A stretch of 64,000 bases of DNA from Hyphomicrobium_A sp965243865 (GTDB lineage: Bacteria; Pseudomonadota; Alphaproteobacteria; Rhizobiales; Hyphomicrobiaceae): contig NZ_OZ251603.1 in NCBI RefSeq assembly GCF_965243865.1, positions 806,001 through 870,000 of the forward strand, in the 5' to 3' direction. Shown here in pieces: positions 52,282 to 62,162 of this stretch. Within the stretch, counting starts at the first letter, position 1. Every line of letters starts with the position of its first letter. The translations under genes and the position numbers were made by a program. Below the pieces are notes generated by a model. That model ran no database searches, was not told the origin of the DNA, and worked only from the letters and a program-made list of their open reading frames with translations.

Positions 52282-55200
52282 ATGGCTTTCGTTGGCACCG
52301 AACACACCGGCGTCCCAGTGAGCCACCCCACCGCGCCGCGTTTCCTGCATCGCTATTTCGAGCGCCAGGTCGACCGCGTGCCTCATCGCGTCGCCGTGGA
52401 GTGCCAGAACGCCTCGCTCACCTACGTCGAGCTTGACCGCTACGCCAACCGTATCGCCCACGCCCTGCAGCGCTGCGGTCTCGAACCAACCGCGCTCGTC
52501 GGCATCCTCCTCGACAAGTCCCCGGACCTCTACGCCACCATGCTCGGCACACTGAAGGCCGGCGCGGGGTACGTGCCGCTAGACCCCAAATTCCCCACCG
52601 ACCGCATGTCGGCCATCCTGGCTGATTGCGGCGCCAGCGTCGTCATCACCGATGCCGTTGGCGCCGAGCGTCTCGGCGGCACGGTCGACGCACGCTTCCT
52701 GCTTCTCGATTCCGACAAGGATTGGATCGAAGAGCTGCCGGCCACAACGATCTCCACCCGCAGCCTCGATCTCAAGCCCAAAGACCCCTGCTACGTCATC
52801 TATACGTCCGGCTCCACCGGCCGCCCCAAAGGCGTGATGATCGAGCACCGCAACGCGTCTGCCTTCATCGAGGGCATGCTCGAAGCTTATTGCGTCGACG
52901 AGGACGAGCGCATCTACCAGGGCTTTTCCGTCGCCTTCGACGCCTCGGTCGAAGAGATCTGGCTGGCGTTCTCGCAAGGCGCAACGCTCGTCGTCCCGCC
53001 GCAAGACATATCGCGCTCCCCGGTCGATGCCGCCGAGTTCATCCGGCAGCGTGCCATCACCTACTTTTCGACCATCCCAACATTCCTCTCGATGATCGAT
53101 CAGGAGCTGCCGACCGTATCGACCATCGTGGTCGGCGGCGAAGCCTGCTCGGCCGAGCTCGTCAACAGATGGGCAAAGCCCTGGCGCCGCCTGCTCAACA
53201 CGTACGGTCCGACGGAAGCCACCGTCGTCGCCACGCTGTCTGAATGCATCCCTGGTCAGCCCGTCACCATCGGACACGCGCTGCCCGGCTATCGCACCCA
53301 CGTTCTCGACGAGGACATGGAGCCCGTCGCCGTCGGCGAAGTCGGCGAGCTCTATATCGGCGGCCCCGCCATCGCGCGCGGCTATGTGAACGCGCCTGAG
53401 ATGACCGACGAGCGCTTCTTCCATCTGCCGCTCATCGATGACGGCCGTCTCTATCGTACCGGCGATCAAGTCCGCCTATTGGAGACCGGCGACCTGCAGT
53501 TCATCGGTCGCATCGACGGACAGATCAAAATCCGCGGGTTCCGCGTCGAGCTGTCCGAGATCGAAGCCGTACTACAGCAGCAGCCGGGAATTCGCGCCGC
53601 CGCTGTAAAGGTTGCCCAGACAGAGCAGGGCATGGAACTCGCCGCCTTCGTCGTCGCCGACAACGCCGACACACTCGATGCCGGCACGCTCGCCGAGGAG
53701 TTGAGCCGCGTCCTCCCCGAATACATGCTGCCGAAGTATCTCGACGTCATCGATGACATTCCGCTCTCCAACAGCGGCAAAGTCGACCGCAAGGCGCTGC
53801 CCGAACCACACACGCTTCTGAAGCGTACGCGCGGCGACATCGAACGCCCCGCAGACGAGTTGGAGCGACGCATCGTCAGCATCTGGCAGGACGCGCTCGG
53901 CATCCCGGAAATCTCGGTAATCGACGATTTCTTCACCGACCTGCGCGGCCACTCCCTGCTCGCCGCACGCACCATTTCCGCGCTACGCACCAGCTTCGCC
54001 AACACCTCCATCGCCGTGCGCGACCTCTATCGCCACCCAACCGTCCGCGCGCTCGCAATAGAGCTGCGCCAACGCGGCGTCGACAACGGCGAGCCGGCCC
54101 ATACGGCCGACGAAGCATTGGTGACGCCCAGCGAACTCGCCTTCGCCAGTGTCGGGCCCATCACCCGCAACCTCGTTAGTTGGCTGCAGGGCGTTTCCGT
54201 TCTCGCCTATTACGCTCTCGCGTCCGCGCCTATCAGCTTCGCCATCCTACTCACCACGGCGATCTACAATGGCAACATCACCTGGGTGGAAGCCGCCTCC
54301 ATCTCCACCGTCTTCGGCTTCGGCTACTGGCCGTCGATGGTGTTGCTCACCATCGCTATCAAATGGCTGGTGATCGGCCGCTATAAGCCCGGGCGCTACC
54401 CGGTTTGGGGCTTCTATTACTATCGCTGGTGGCTGGTAACGCGCTTCCAGGCGCTCGCCTGGTCCGACATGTTCGCCGCCACGCCGCTGATGAGCCTCTA
54501 TTATCGCGCCATGGGCGCCCGCATCGGCCGCGGCGTCACGCTTGCAACCTCGCACTGCCTCGCCTTCGATGTCGTCTCCATCGGCCGCGGCAGCAGCATT
54601 GGCACCGAAACGCAGCTCCTCGGCTGCCGCGTCGAGGACGGCATGCTGGTCATCGCTCCGATTGACATCGGCCGCGATTGCTTCGTGGGCATGCATTGCA
54701 ATCTCGGCCTCGACACTCTCATGGGCGACGGCGCACGTCTCGATGATATGTCGGCACTGTCGGATGGCACCGCGCTCGACCCCGGCGAAATGCGCGCTGG
54801 ATCACCGGCCCTGCATGCGGCAGTGCGCGCCCCCGGCGACCAGCTGACGCCGCCGCCGCGTTTCGGCCGCGCGTTCCTGTTCGGCTTTCTGCACCTCGCC
54901 CTCATTTACGCGATGGGCTATTTCCTGCTGGCAACCATCGCGCCGTCCGCATTGCTGATCTTGGCAGCGCTCTACTTCGCCGGCCCACTGTGGACGATAC
55001 CGGCTGCACTTCTGTCGGTGCCGCTGTCGGTCGCCTGCTATCTGCTCGGCACCATCGCCGTGAAGCGTTACCTGATCGGCAGGCTCGAAACCGGAACCAT
55101 CCGCCAGTACAGCATCGCCTACCTGCGCCACTGGTTCGCGAAGTACCTGATGGAGAACACGCGGCAGATCGTGATGCCGCTCTACGCGACCGTCTATCTC

Positions 55201-56343
55201 CCCGCGTTTCTGCGCAAGCTCGGTGCCACCATCGGCCATGGCTCGGAAATCTCGACTGTCGCCCACATCTGCCCCGACCATCTCGAGGTGGGCGATGGGA
55301 GCTTCCTCGCCGACGCCTGCCTTGTGGGCGGCCAGCGGATCCACGCCGGCTACGTGCAGACGGCTCCAGTTGCAATCGGCTCCAAAACCTTCATCGGCAA
55401 CAGCGCGCTTGTCCCCGGCGGCACTATTGTCGGCGACGACGTCCTGATCGGCGTGTCTTCCACCCCGCCCTGCGGCACGCGCGTGCCGGACGACAGCGCC
55501 TGGCTCGGCACGCCATCCTTCAAGCTGCCCCATCGCCAGCAGGACTGCTGCTTCCCCGAAGCAACGACGTTTGCGCCGACCAGGTCCATGCAGCGCCAGC
55601 GCGCCGTCATCGATGCCGTGCGCGTTATCGCCCCCGGTACGATCCTGATGGCCAATCTCGTCCTTCTCGCAATAGGCCTCGTCATCGCCTGGCAGAACTT
55701 GCCGCTGTGGGGCGTCGTGCTCGCCGTGCCGGCCCTCAATGCAGCCGCCTCATTCAATGCCATTCTCATGATTGCCCTGATCAAGAAGGCGCTCATGGGT
55801 ACGCTCGAGCCCACCGTGCGCCCACTATGGTCCCGCTTCGTCTGGGTGAACGAGCTGGTCAACGCGCTCTACGAGGGCGTCGTCGCCATCGTCATGACGC
55901 CGCTGCTCGGAACCCGCATGGCTGCGCCGGCGCTGCGCATGATGGGCTGCAAGGTCGGAAGCTGGACCTTCATCGACACGACGCTGTTCTCAGAGTTCGA
56001 CCTCGTCCATATCGACGATCACGCCGCGCTCAACCTCGGCGCCACGATCCAGAACCATCTTTTCGAGGATCGCGTGTTCAAGGCAGACACGCTCCGCATC
56101 GGCCGCGGCTGCTCCATCGGCAACATGGCCGTGGTTCTCTACGACACGCAGATGCACGCCGGCGCCAAACTGCAACCTCTCTCGGTTCTGATGAAGGGTG
56201 AAACGCTCCCCGCCGGCAGCGTGTGGGCAGGCATTCCATGCGAGCAGATCGCACGGGGTCGAGCCAGCGTTCTGGCGCAGCTCAAACCGCCGCCGATCCC
56301 CGCAACGCCTGTAATCTATGTGGAGCTGCCGCGCGCCGCCTGA
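52282..56343 (+). CDS. Pls/PosA-type membrane nonribosomal peptide synthetase
   Basis: 1353-residue protein. Residues 20-510 are an adenylation domain: A3 YTSGSTGRPKG at 174, A5 NTYGPTEAT, A8 GRIDGQIKIRGFRVE, catalytic K500 in SNSGKVDRK. Residues 530-605 are a carrier domain with pantetheine Ser558 in RGHSLLA. The rest is the terminal domain of the Pls/PosA family: three soluble hexapeptide-like beta-helix blocks (about 745-860, 980-1080, 1215-1325) separated by pairs of transmembrane helices, six in all. Aligning to GrsA numbering gives specificity residues D-A-E-S-V-G-T-V-V-K; acidic E239 suggests a basic amino acid. No condensation or thioesterase domain is recognisable. Confidence 0.92.
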   Translation: MAFVGTEHTGVPVSHPTAPRFLHRYFERQVDRVPHRVAVECQNASLTYVELDRYANRIAHALQRCGLEPTALVGILLDKSPDLYATMLGTLKAGAGYVPLDPKFPTDRMSAILADCGASVVITDAVGAERLGGTVDARFLLLDSDKDWIEELPATTISTRSLDLKPKDPCYVIYTSGSTGRPKGVMIEHRNASAFIEGMLEAYCVDEDERIYQGFSVAFDASVEEIWLAFSQGATLVVPPQDISRSPVDAAEFIRQRAITYFSTIPTFLSMIDQELPTVSTIVVGGEACSAELVNRWAKPWRRLLNTYGPTEATVVATLSECIPGQPVTIGHALPGYRTHVLDEDMEPVAVGEVGELYIGGPAIARGYVNAPEMTDERFFHLPLIDDGRLYRTGDQVRLLETGDLQFIGRIDGQIKIRGFRVELSEIEAVLQQQPGIRAAAVKVAQTEQGMELAAFVVADNADTLDAGTLAEELSRVLPEYMLPKYLDVIDDIPLSNSGKVDRKALPEPHTLLKRTRGDIERPADELERRIVSIWQDALGIPEISVIDDFFTDLRGHSLLAARTISALRTSFANTSIAVRDLYRHPTVRALAIELRQRGVDNGEPAHTADEALVTPSELAFASVGPITRNLVSWLQGVSVLAYYALASAPISFAILLTTAIYNGNITWVEAASISTVFGFGYWPSMVLLTIAIKWLVIGRYKPGRYPVWGFYYYRWWLVTRFQALAWSDMFAATPLMSLYYRAMGARIGRGVTLATSHCLAFDVVSIGRGSSIGTETQLLGCRVEDGMLVIAPIDIGRDCFVGMHCNLGLDTLMGDGARLDDMSALSDGTALDPGEMRAGSPALHAAVRAPGDQLTPPPRFGRAFLFGFLHLALIYAMGYFLLATIAPSALLILAALYFAGPLWTIPAALLSVPLSVACYLLGTIAVKRYLIGRLETGTIRQYSIAYLRHWFAKYLMENTRQIVMPLYATVYLPAFLRKLGATIGHGSEISTVAHICPDHLEVGDGSFLADACLVGGQRIHAGYVQTAPVAIGSKTFIGNSALVPGGTIVGDDVLIGVSSTPPCGTRVPDDSAWLGTPSFKLPHRQQDCCFPEATTFAPTRSMQRQRAVIDAVRVIAPGTILMANLVLLAIGLVIAWQNLPLWGVVLAVPALNAAASFNAILMIALIKKALMGTLEPTVRPLWSRFVWVNELVNALYEGVVAIVMTPLLGTRMAAPALRMMGCKVGSWTFIDTTLFSEFDLVHIDDHAALNLGATIQNHLFEDRVFKADTLRIGRGCSIGNMAVVLYDTQMHAGAKLQPLSVLMKGETLPAGSVWAGIPCEQIARGRASVLAQLKPPPIPATPVIYVELPRAA

Positions 56344-56345
56344 GA

Positions 56346-57185
56346 TCAGTTCTCGAACGTGATGCGCCCGACCACCTTGCCGTCGCACACGTCCGAGCAA
56401 TCGATGTATCCGGGCACGTCGAACGTATCGTAGAAGCGCAGGTCGAACTCGAAATAATCGATGACGACCGAAGCGCCGACGTTCCAATACCAGTAGTCGA
56501 GACCGCCCTTGCTGGGCTCGCCATCGCTGTAAGCCAGCATGCCGCTGACGGAGGGCTGCCAGTCGTCGCCGAATTTCGGCAGATACTTCACCAGCGATGA
56601 CTCGATGATCCAGTTGCGACCCACGCCGCCCTGATAGTCGGGAGAGTAGTAAAGCGTGACACCGCCGACGAGATCCTTCGGAATGAGATCGTAGTTCACC
56701 GAGCCGTAGAACTCGAAGAAGTCGAGGTCAGCCCAGCCCGCCGAGTTCGGATAGGCATAATAGATGAAGCCGCCATCCAGCTCCGTCCGCCCGAACTTCT
56801 TGTTGGCGCCGACCCAGCTGTAGATCGAGTAGTCGCCCGACTCCTCAAATCCATTGTCGAGATTGGGGAAGACGCCGAAGTTGACGTTCGTCGCCCACAC
56901 ACCGGCATAGAACCAATCGTATTTGAAGTCCGCGCCGCCCTGGATAGCCGCGCTGCCATCCGTGTCGCTGAAGCCGCGGAATCGATAGTCCGACGCGAGG
57001 CCCACGTTCACGCTGAACTTGGCACCCTTCGCGTTCTCTTCATTGTCATCGAGGATTTCCAGCGAAGGAATGCCTGTCTGCGCCTGAGCGGGCTGCGCGA
57101 GCGCGTGCTGCATAGGCAGAAGCATCATAAATACAGCGCACCCGACAAGATTTCGGATCGCCTTCAGAACTTCCGTCCGCAGCAT
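56346..57185 (-). CDS. TorF family putative porin
   Basis: 279-residue outer-membrane protein with a signal peptide (to about residue 36) and a TorF-type barrel: FSVNVGLASDYRFRGFSDT, GGADFKYDWFYAGVWATNV, and aromatic residues alternating to the end. The ATG at 57185 follows AGGAGG by 5 bases. It is convergent with the synthetase gene, separated by 2 bases. A pair of cysteines (DCSDVC) near the C-terminus is unusual. The substrate is unknown. Confidence 0.88.
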   Translation of the reverse strand: MLRTEVLKAIRNLVGCAVFMMLLPMQHALAQPAQAQTGIPSLEILDDNEENAKGAKFSVNVGLASDYRFRGFSDTDGSAAIQGGADFKYDWFYAGVWATNVNFGVFPNLDNGFEESGDYSIYSWVGANKKFGRTELDGGFIYYAYPNSAGWADLDFFEFYGSVNYDLIPKDLVGGVTLYYSPDYQGGVGRNWIIESSLVKYLPKFGDDWQPSVSGMLAYSDGEPSKGGLDYWYWNVGASVVIDYFEFDLRFYDTFDVPGYIDCSDVCDGKVVGRITFEN

Positions 57186-57455
57186 CAATGCCTCCTGCAA
57201 CCCCGGAGCGAGTCTTCTTCTCGATTTTCTTCCGTACGCATCCGCTCAAATCGAGACACACCCGATTCGCGCTGCTCCGACAAACGCTAGAGCGCGACAA
57301 AGGCAGGTTGCGTCGGACGAGTAACACTGAGGACACAAGGTGGAAAACCGGTGGGAGGACGCCTCGACATCCCACCCGAATCACCGCCACTTCCAACCAA
57401 AGCTCGACGATTGAGCGAAGGCGTACACAGCCTCCGAAAATAACGAGGGATTGGC

Positions 57456-58211
57456 ATGCTGCGACTGACACTCGGACTGACCTTCGCGCTGGCGATCGCT
57501 GGTTCCGCATTGGCAGACGGCTACGAGGATCCCAAATCGTTCAAGGCTCCGGCCGCGCCCATCTGGAGCGGCATCTATCTCGGCGCCGGCGCCGGCTATG
57601 GCCAGGCGGACACCCGCGACGACTATTATGAGAACGTCGGCGGCCAGACTTACAGCACCAGCTTCAGCGGGCAATCCGCTCAGGGCGGCCTCATCCGCTT
57701 TCTTCTGGGCGCCGATCGCCAGATCAAGGAAAAGTTCGTCCTCGGAGTGTTCGCCGATTTTGATTGGACCGACATCAGCCAGACCTACAAGGCGACGGCC
57801 ACCGGCAGCAGCGACGCCATCGATGATGAGCTGACGATGGAATGGCAGTGGTCGATCGGCGGCCGCGCCGGTTACCTCTTCACGCCGACGACGATGCTTT
57901 ACTTCCTCGCGGGCTTCACCCAGGCGCACTTCAAGAGCGACGGCTGGTACGACATTTACCCCGATACCGGCCCGGTCGATGTGCTGCCCGGCAAGTCGTC
58001 GATCACGTACAATGGCTATGTCGTCGGCTTCGGCATGGAGACGCTGATCGGCCACAACGTCTTCCTGCGCGGCGAGATGCGCTATTCGGAATTCGACGGC
58101 CAGGTCGTCAACAGCGGCACGCTGTTTGGCGACAGCTACAGCGACAGCGAGCACCCCAGCCTCCTCACCGGCATGCTCGGCATCTCCTACAAATTCAACC
58201 GCGCCGACTGA
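57456..58211 (+). CDS. outer-membrane beta-barrel protein, Omp25/Omp31-like
   Basis: 251-residue protein with a clear signal peptide (residues 1-20, cleavage after ALA) and an eight-strand barrel pattern: WSGIYLGAGAGYG near the start, LGVFADFDWTDI, GGRAGYLFTPTTMLYFLAGFT and a C-terminal GISYKFNRAD strand. Rhizobiales have many such porin-like proteins. It is divergent from the TorF gene. Confidence 0.9.
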   Translation: MLRLTLGLTFALAIAGSALADGYEDPKSFKAPAAPIWSGIYLGAGAGYGQADTRDDYYENVGGQTYSTSFSGQSAQGGLIRFLLGADRQIKEKFVLGVFADFDWTDISQTYKATATGSSDAIDDELTMEWQWSIGGRAGYLFTPTTMLYFLAGFTQAHFKSDGWYDIYPDTGPVDVLPGKSSITYNGYVVGFGMETLIGHNVFLRGEMRYSEFDGQVVNSGTLFGDSYSDSEHPSLLTGMLGISYKFNRAD

Positions 58212-58404
58212 CGTTGACGGCACACCACTCTCGCGCATTTGGCGAGCGGTTCTGCCGCGCCACAACCCGTGAAACGTGCTCGATTAAGCGCTCAAAGCCT
58301 GCGCGCTTGCCTGCCCGCCCCATCGCACCTAACGTCTCGAATTAGTTGAGGTCCTGGTTGGTCCGCTCAGGACATGAGCCCGTGGAGCGAGTGGTAGCGT
58401 CGAC

Positions 58405-59457
58405 ATGCAGCCCGAGCTATTTCTGCACGTTGGTATTCACAAGACAGGCACAACGTTCCTGCAATTACTGCTTCAGAAGCATCGACAGCTTCTCCTCAGC
58501 GCCGACCGTCTGCTCTTTCCCAACACTGGACTATCCGCTCCCAAGCATCACGGCCCAAAAGCGAACGGCCTGCCCGGTCACGACGGTTTTTGCTCGCCGA
58601 GCGAGCGCAATTCGATGGTCCGGGCGCTTGCTGAAGAAATAGCATCCACTGCGCCTCGACGCGTCTTCATATCGGCTGAGAACCTCAGCACTACTGCGCC
58701 TCAACACGTGCGGGCGCTCGTCCGAGATCTTGAGGGCATCGGCCCGGTTTCAATCATGATAACCCTGCGTCGCCAGGACAAATGGATTGACAGCTTCTAT
58801 CGGCAGCAGGTTGCAGGCAATCGTCATGGCGAGACACGCGATTTCCGGAAGTATCTCGAAGACGCAGGCCCAGCGCTGCTCGACTATGCGAATCGCTTCG
58901 GCTTTTTTCGCGACACCGGCTTCTCAGGCGAATTCATAGCCGCTTCGTTCGACGATATGACCAAGGGACCAGGCATCGCCCGCTGGTTCTGCCAGACTGT
59001 CGGAGCTGACCAAGCTGCCGACACGCTCTGTTCGAGCGACGTTCCACGTTACGCCTCGCTCACTCGCCTTGAGACGGAAATCACGCGACTTATGAACCTC
59101 TCGCCAACCCTAGGCTCAGCCAGGCGCACCGAACTGCTGCGTGCCGTCTATGAACTGGGAAGCGCCACCGACACGCCATTCACGACGAGTGACATCTTCG
59201 AGGAACTGCGCTCGGTCTACGAGCCGAAGAACCTTGCGTTGGCGAGGGAATGGAATATTTCCCCGGCGGCCGAGTTCACCACTTGGACCAAACCGAAGCG
59301 CACCGAAGAATGGAGCGACCACTACGAAGCGATCGCGAACCAGCTCGCGATCGCCGTAAACGCGATGTACATGCCAGCGGGCAGAGCCCGGCACCTCCGT
59401 CGCCTCGCTGACACGTGGATCGATCTCCGACGCCTCGCAGGCATGAAAAGGCATTAG
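58405..59457 (+). CDS. sulfotransferase-like P-loop protein
   Basis: 350-residue cytoplasmic protein. The N-terminus LFLHVGIHKTGTTFLQLLL is the 5'-phosphosulfate loop of PAPS-dependent sulfotransferases; the later SIMITLRRQDKWIDSFYRQQV segment fits the 3'-phosphate-binding region. The acceptor is unknown, but its position next to outer-membrane protein genes and downstream of a possible secreted-polymer synthetase suggests a surface glycan or secondary metabolite. It is monocistronic. Confidence 0.8.
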   Translation: MQPELFLHVGIHKTGTTFLQLLLQKHRQLLLSADRLLFPNTGLSAPKHHGPKANGLPGHDGFCSPSERNSMVRALAEEIASTAPRRVFISAENLSTTAPQHVRALVRDLEGIGPVSIMITLRRQDKWIDSFYRQQVAGNRHGETRDFRKYLEDAGPALLDYANRFGFFRDTGFSGEFIAASFDDMTKGPGIARWFCQTVGADQAADTLCSSDVPRYASLTRLETEITRLMNLSPTLGSARRTELLRAVYELGSATDTPFTTSDIFEELRSVYEPKNLALAREWNISPAAEFTTWTKPKRTEEWSDHYEAIANQLAIAVNAMYMPAGRARHLRRLADTWIDLRRLAGMKRH

Positions 59458-59514
59458 AACGACGCATAGGGCGGCTCTAGTCTGGGGCCGTCCGGCGCGC
59501 TGCTGCGCTGCCGA

Positions 59515-61989
59515 CTAGGATCGCCGCGGCTTGGCCCGTGCGGTCGCGGGCGCCGACGCCGGATCGTCCGGCCAAGGATGGCGCGGATAGCGTCCCTTCA
59601 TCTCTGCCTGCACCGCAGCCCACGAGCCCTTCCAGAAGCCGGGAAGATCGCGCGTGATCTGGATGGGCCGGTGCGCGGGCGATAACAGATGCAGCGTCAG
59701 CGGCAGCTTGCCGTCTGCAATCGATGGATGCTGCGTCACGCCAAACAGCTCCTGCACGCGCACATGCAGCGCCGGCGCCCCCGCGCTCTCGTAGTCGATC
59801 GCGTGCCGATTGCCGGTCGGCGCTTCGAAATGCGTTGGCGCCTCCCCATCGAGACGTTGCTTCAGATGCCACGGCAGCAGCGTATCGAGCGCCGCGCCAA
59901 GATCGTCAGCGCCGATCTCGGTAAGCTTCGTCTTGCCCGTGAGAAACGGCGCCAGCCAATCCGCAATCGCAACGGAAAGACCCGCATCGGTCAGGTCGGG
60001 CCAAGCGTCCTCGCCCGCAGCCCGCAGGAACCCCACCCGATCGCGCAACTGCAATTGCGCTTTGCTCCATGGCAGGCGGTCTATGCCCAATCGCGCCATC
60101 CCCTCGGCGAGCAACCGCGCGGTTTCATCATTCCCCACCAGTGCGCGCGTCTCGTTGGCCAGCACGATTGCTTCGAGGCGGCGCACCCGGCGCGATCTCA
60201 GCGCCGCCGCCTGCACATCGAATTCAATCTCATCGCTCTCGCGGATGCGCCCCCCGGCGGCGGCCATCACCTCTGCCTCATCCGCAGCGGCCGCCAGCAG
60301 AATGCGCGTCGACGCAGCCTTGCCCGACAGCTCTGCCGCGATGATGAACTGCGACCGCGCCAATGGATGCGTCGGCTCGACATTCGCGCCGCGTCCATTC
60401 GCCAGCAGAAATTGCCCGCCGCCGCCGCGCGACTTGCCGATCCGCTCGGGGAACGCGAGCGCCAGCAATTGCGCAACGGACATATCCTCGCGCGCCCGGA
60501 GAGGACCGGCGCCCTTTGCCGCGATCCGCGCCCAATTCGCCGCCAGTTTGCGCATGTCGTTTGCGCGGCGCGTGCGATCTCGGCGAAACCCCTCCAACCG
60601 CTGTACCAGATCGACGTCATTGCCGCCGAGCCCGCGCTCGACGATCACCGCCGCGATTTCCGCCGCTTCCTCCGCGTGGCCGCGCTCTGCCGCGCTGATC
60701 ACCATGCGTGCAAGACGTGGCGGCAACGGCAGCGACCGCAACCGCCGCCCCATTGCGGTAATACGCCCCTCCGCATCGAGCGCCGCCAGCTCCATCAGTT
60801 CATCGCGCGCTGCATCGATAGCCGCGATGGGCAACGGATCGAGCCAGCGCAGCGAGCGTGGATCGCCCGCACCCCACTCGGCACAGTCGAGCAGCAACGC
60901 TGAAAGATCCGCAGAACGGATTTCCGCCTCGGGATACGCGGGCAGACTCTGCGTCTGCGGCTCGTCCCATAAGCGGTAACAAACGCCGGGCTCCGTTCGC
61001 CCCGCGCGCCCTCTGCGCTGGTCGGCGCCGGCCCGCGACACGCGCACGGTTTCAAGCCGCGTTACGCCGACATCCGGCTCGAACCGCGGCACGCGCGCAA
61101 GGCCGCTGTCGATAACGACTCGCACCCCCTCAATGGTGATCGACGTCTCGGCAATCGACGTCGCCAGCACCACCTTGCGCTGCCCTTTGGCAGCCGGCTG
61201 CAGCGCGAGATCCTGTGCCCGCATATCCATCGCGCCATAGAGCGGCGCCACCATGATGGCAGGATCGCTGATCCGCTCCCTCAGTCGCTCCTCGACCCGG
61301 CGAATTTCACCCTGCCCCGGCAGAAACACGAGGATAGATCCCGTCTCCTGGCGCAGCGCAAGCATCACAGCATCCACCGCCTGATCCTCGATGCGCGCAT
61401 TTGCATCGCGCCCGAGGTACCGCGTCTCCACCGGAAACGCCCTGCCCTCACTGACGATCACCTCCGCACCACCGAACAGTTCCGCAACCCGCGCGCCATC
61501 GAGCGTTGCCGACATCGCCAGGATGCGCAGGTCATCGCGCAGCGCGCCCTGAGCGTCGAGCGCGAACGCCAGTCCGACATCGGCATCGAGCGAACGCTCA
61601 TGGAACTCGTCGAACAGCACTGCGCCAATCCCGTGCAACTCGGGATCATCGAGAATCATGCGCGTGAAGACGCCTTCCGTGACAACCTCGATGCGCGTCT
61701 TCGGTCCCGACTTTGAGACCATGCGTGCGCGCACCCCGATCGTCTCTCCGACAGTCTCGGCCAGAGACTGCGCCATGCGTTCGGCCGCAGCACGCGCTGC
61801 GATCCGGCGCGGCTCCAGCACCAGGATTTTGCGGCCCTTCAGCCAGCCTTCGTTCATCAGGGCCAGGGGAACGCGCGTTGTCTTGCCTGCCCCCGGTGGC
61901 GCGACAACCACGGCCGACGCCCGCGCCGAAAGAGTGCGGCGGACATCATCCAGAACGGCATCGATGGGAAGCGCGTCTGCGAAATTCAT
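59515..61989 (-). CDS. hrpB: ATP-dependent helicase HrpB
   Basis: 824-residue DEAH-type RNA helicase. Walker A is VVAPPGAGKTTRVPLAL near residue 31, motif II DEFHERSLDAD, motif III MSATLDG, motif VI QRRGRAGRTEPGVCYRLW, then the HrpB C-terminal domain (HPWPDDPASAPAT near the end). The frame is open to 62256, but the ATG at 61989 matches the family start (MNFADALPIDAVLDDV). Function in cells is not well defined. Confidence 0.96.
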   Translation of the reverse strand: MNFADALPIDAVLDDVRRTLSARASAVVVAPPGAGKTTRVPLALMNEGWLKGRKILVLEPRRIAARAAAERMAQSLAETVGETIGVRARMVSKSGPKTRIEVVTEGVFTRMILDDPELHGIGAVLFDEFHERSLDADVGLAFALDAQGALRDDLRILAMSATLDGARVAELFGGAEVIVSEGRAFPVETRYLGRDANARIEDQAVDAVMLALRQETGSILVFLPGQGEIRRVEERLRERISDPAIMVAPLYGAMDMRAQDLALQPAAKGQRKVVLATSIAETSITIEGVRVVIDSGLARVPRFEPDVGVTRLETVRVSRAGADQRRGRAGRTEPGVCYRLWDEPQTQSLPAYPEAEIRSADLSALLLDCAEWGAGDPRSLRWLDPLPIAAIDAARDELMELAALDAEGRITAMGRRLRSLPLPPRLARMVISAAERGHAEEAAEIAAVIVERGLGGNDVDLVQRLEGFRRDRTRRANDMRKLAANWARIAAKGAGPLRAREDMSVAQLLALAFPERIGKSRGGGGQFLLANGRGANVEPTHPLARSQFIIAAELSGKAASTRILLAAAADEAEVMAAAGGRIRESDEIEFDVQAAALRSRRVRRLEAIVLANETRALVGNDETARLLAEGMARLGIDRLPWSKAQLQLRDRVGFLRAAGEDAWPDLTDAGLSVAIADWLAPFLTGKTKLTEIGADDLGAALDTLLPWHLKQRLDGEAPTHFEAPTGNRHAIDYESAGAPALHVRVQELFGVTQHPSIADGKLPLTLHLLSPAHRPIQITRDLPGFWKGSWAAVQAEMKGRYPRHPWPDDPASAPATARAKPRRS

Positions 61990-62162
61990 GGCCGCTATAT
62001 CCAGCAACGAAATCGCCCGCGCAAGTACACCAAACCCTGTCCCGGCAAACTCAAATAGGCATTGGAACGGGCAGAAGCCGCCTTCTGATGGGCCCTGCTC
62101 AAACAATTGCCACGGTTCTTTCGCAAGTGGAACACTGACTTCAGCGAATCGACCGGCCCCAC

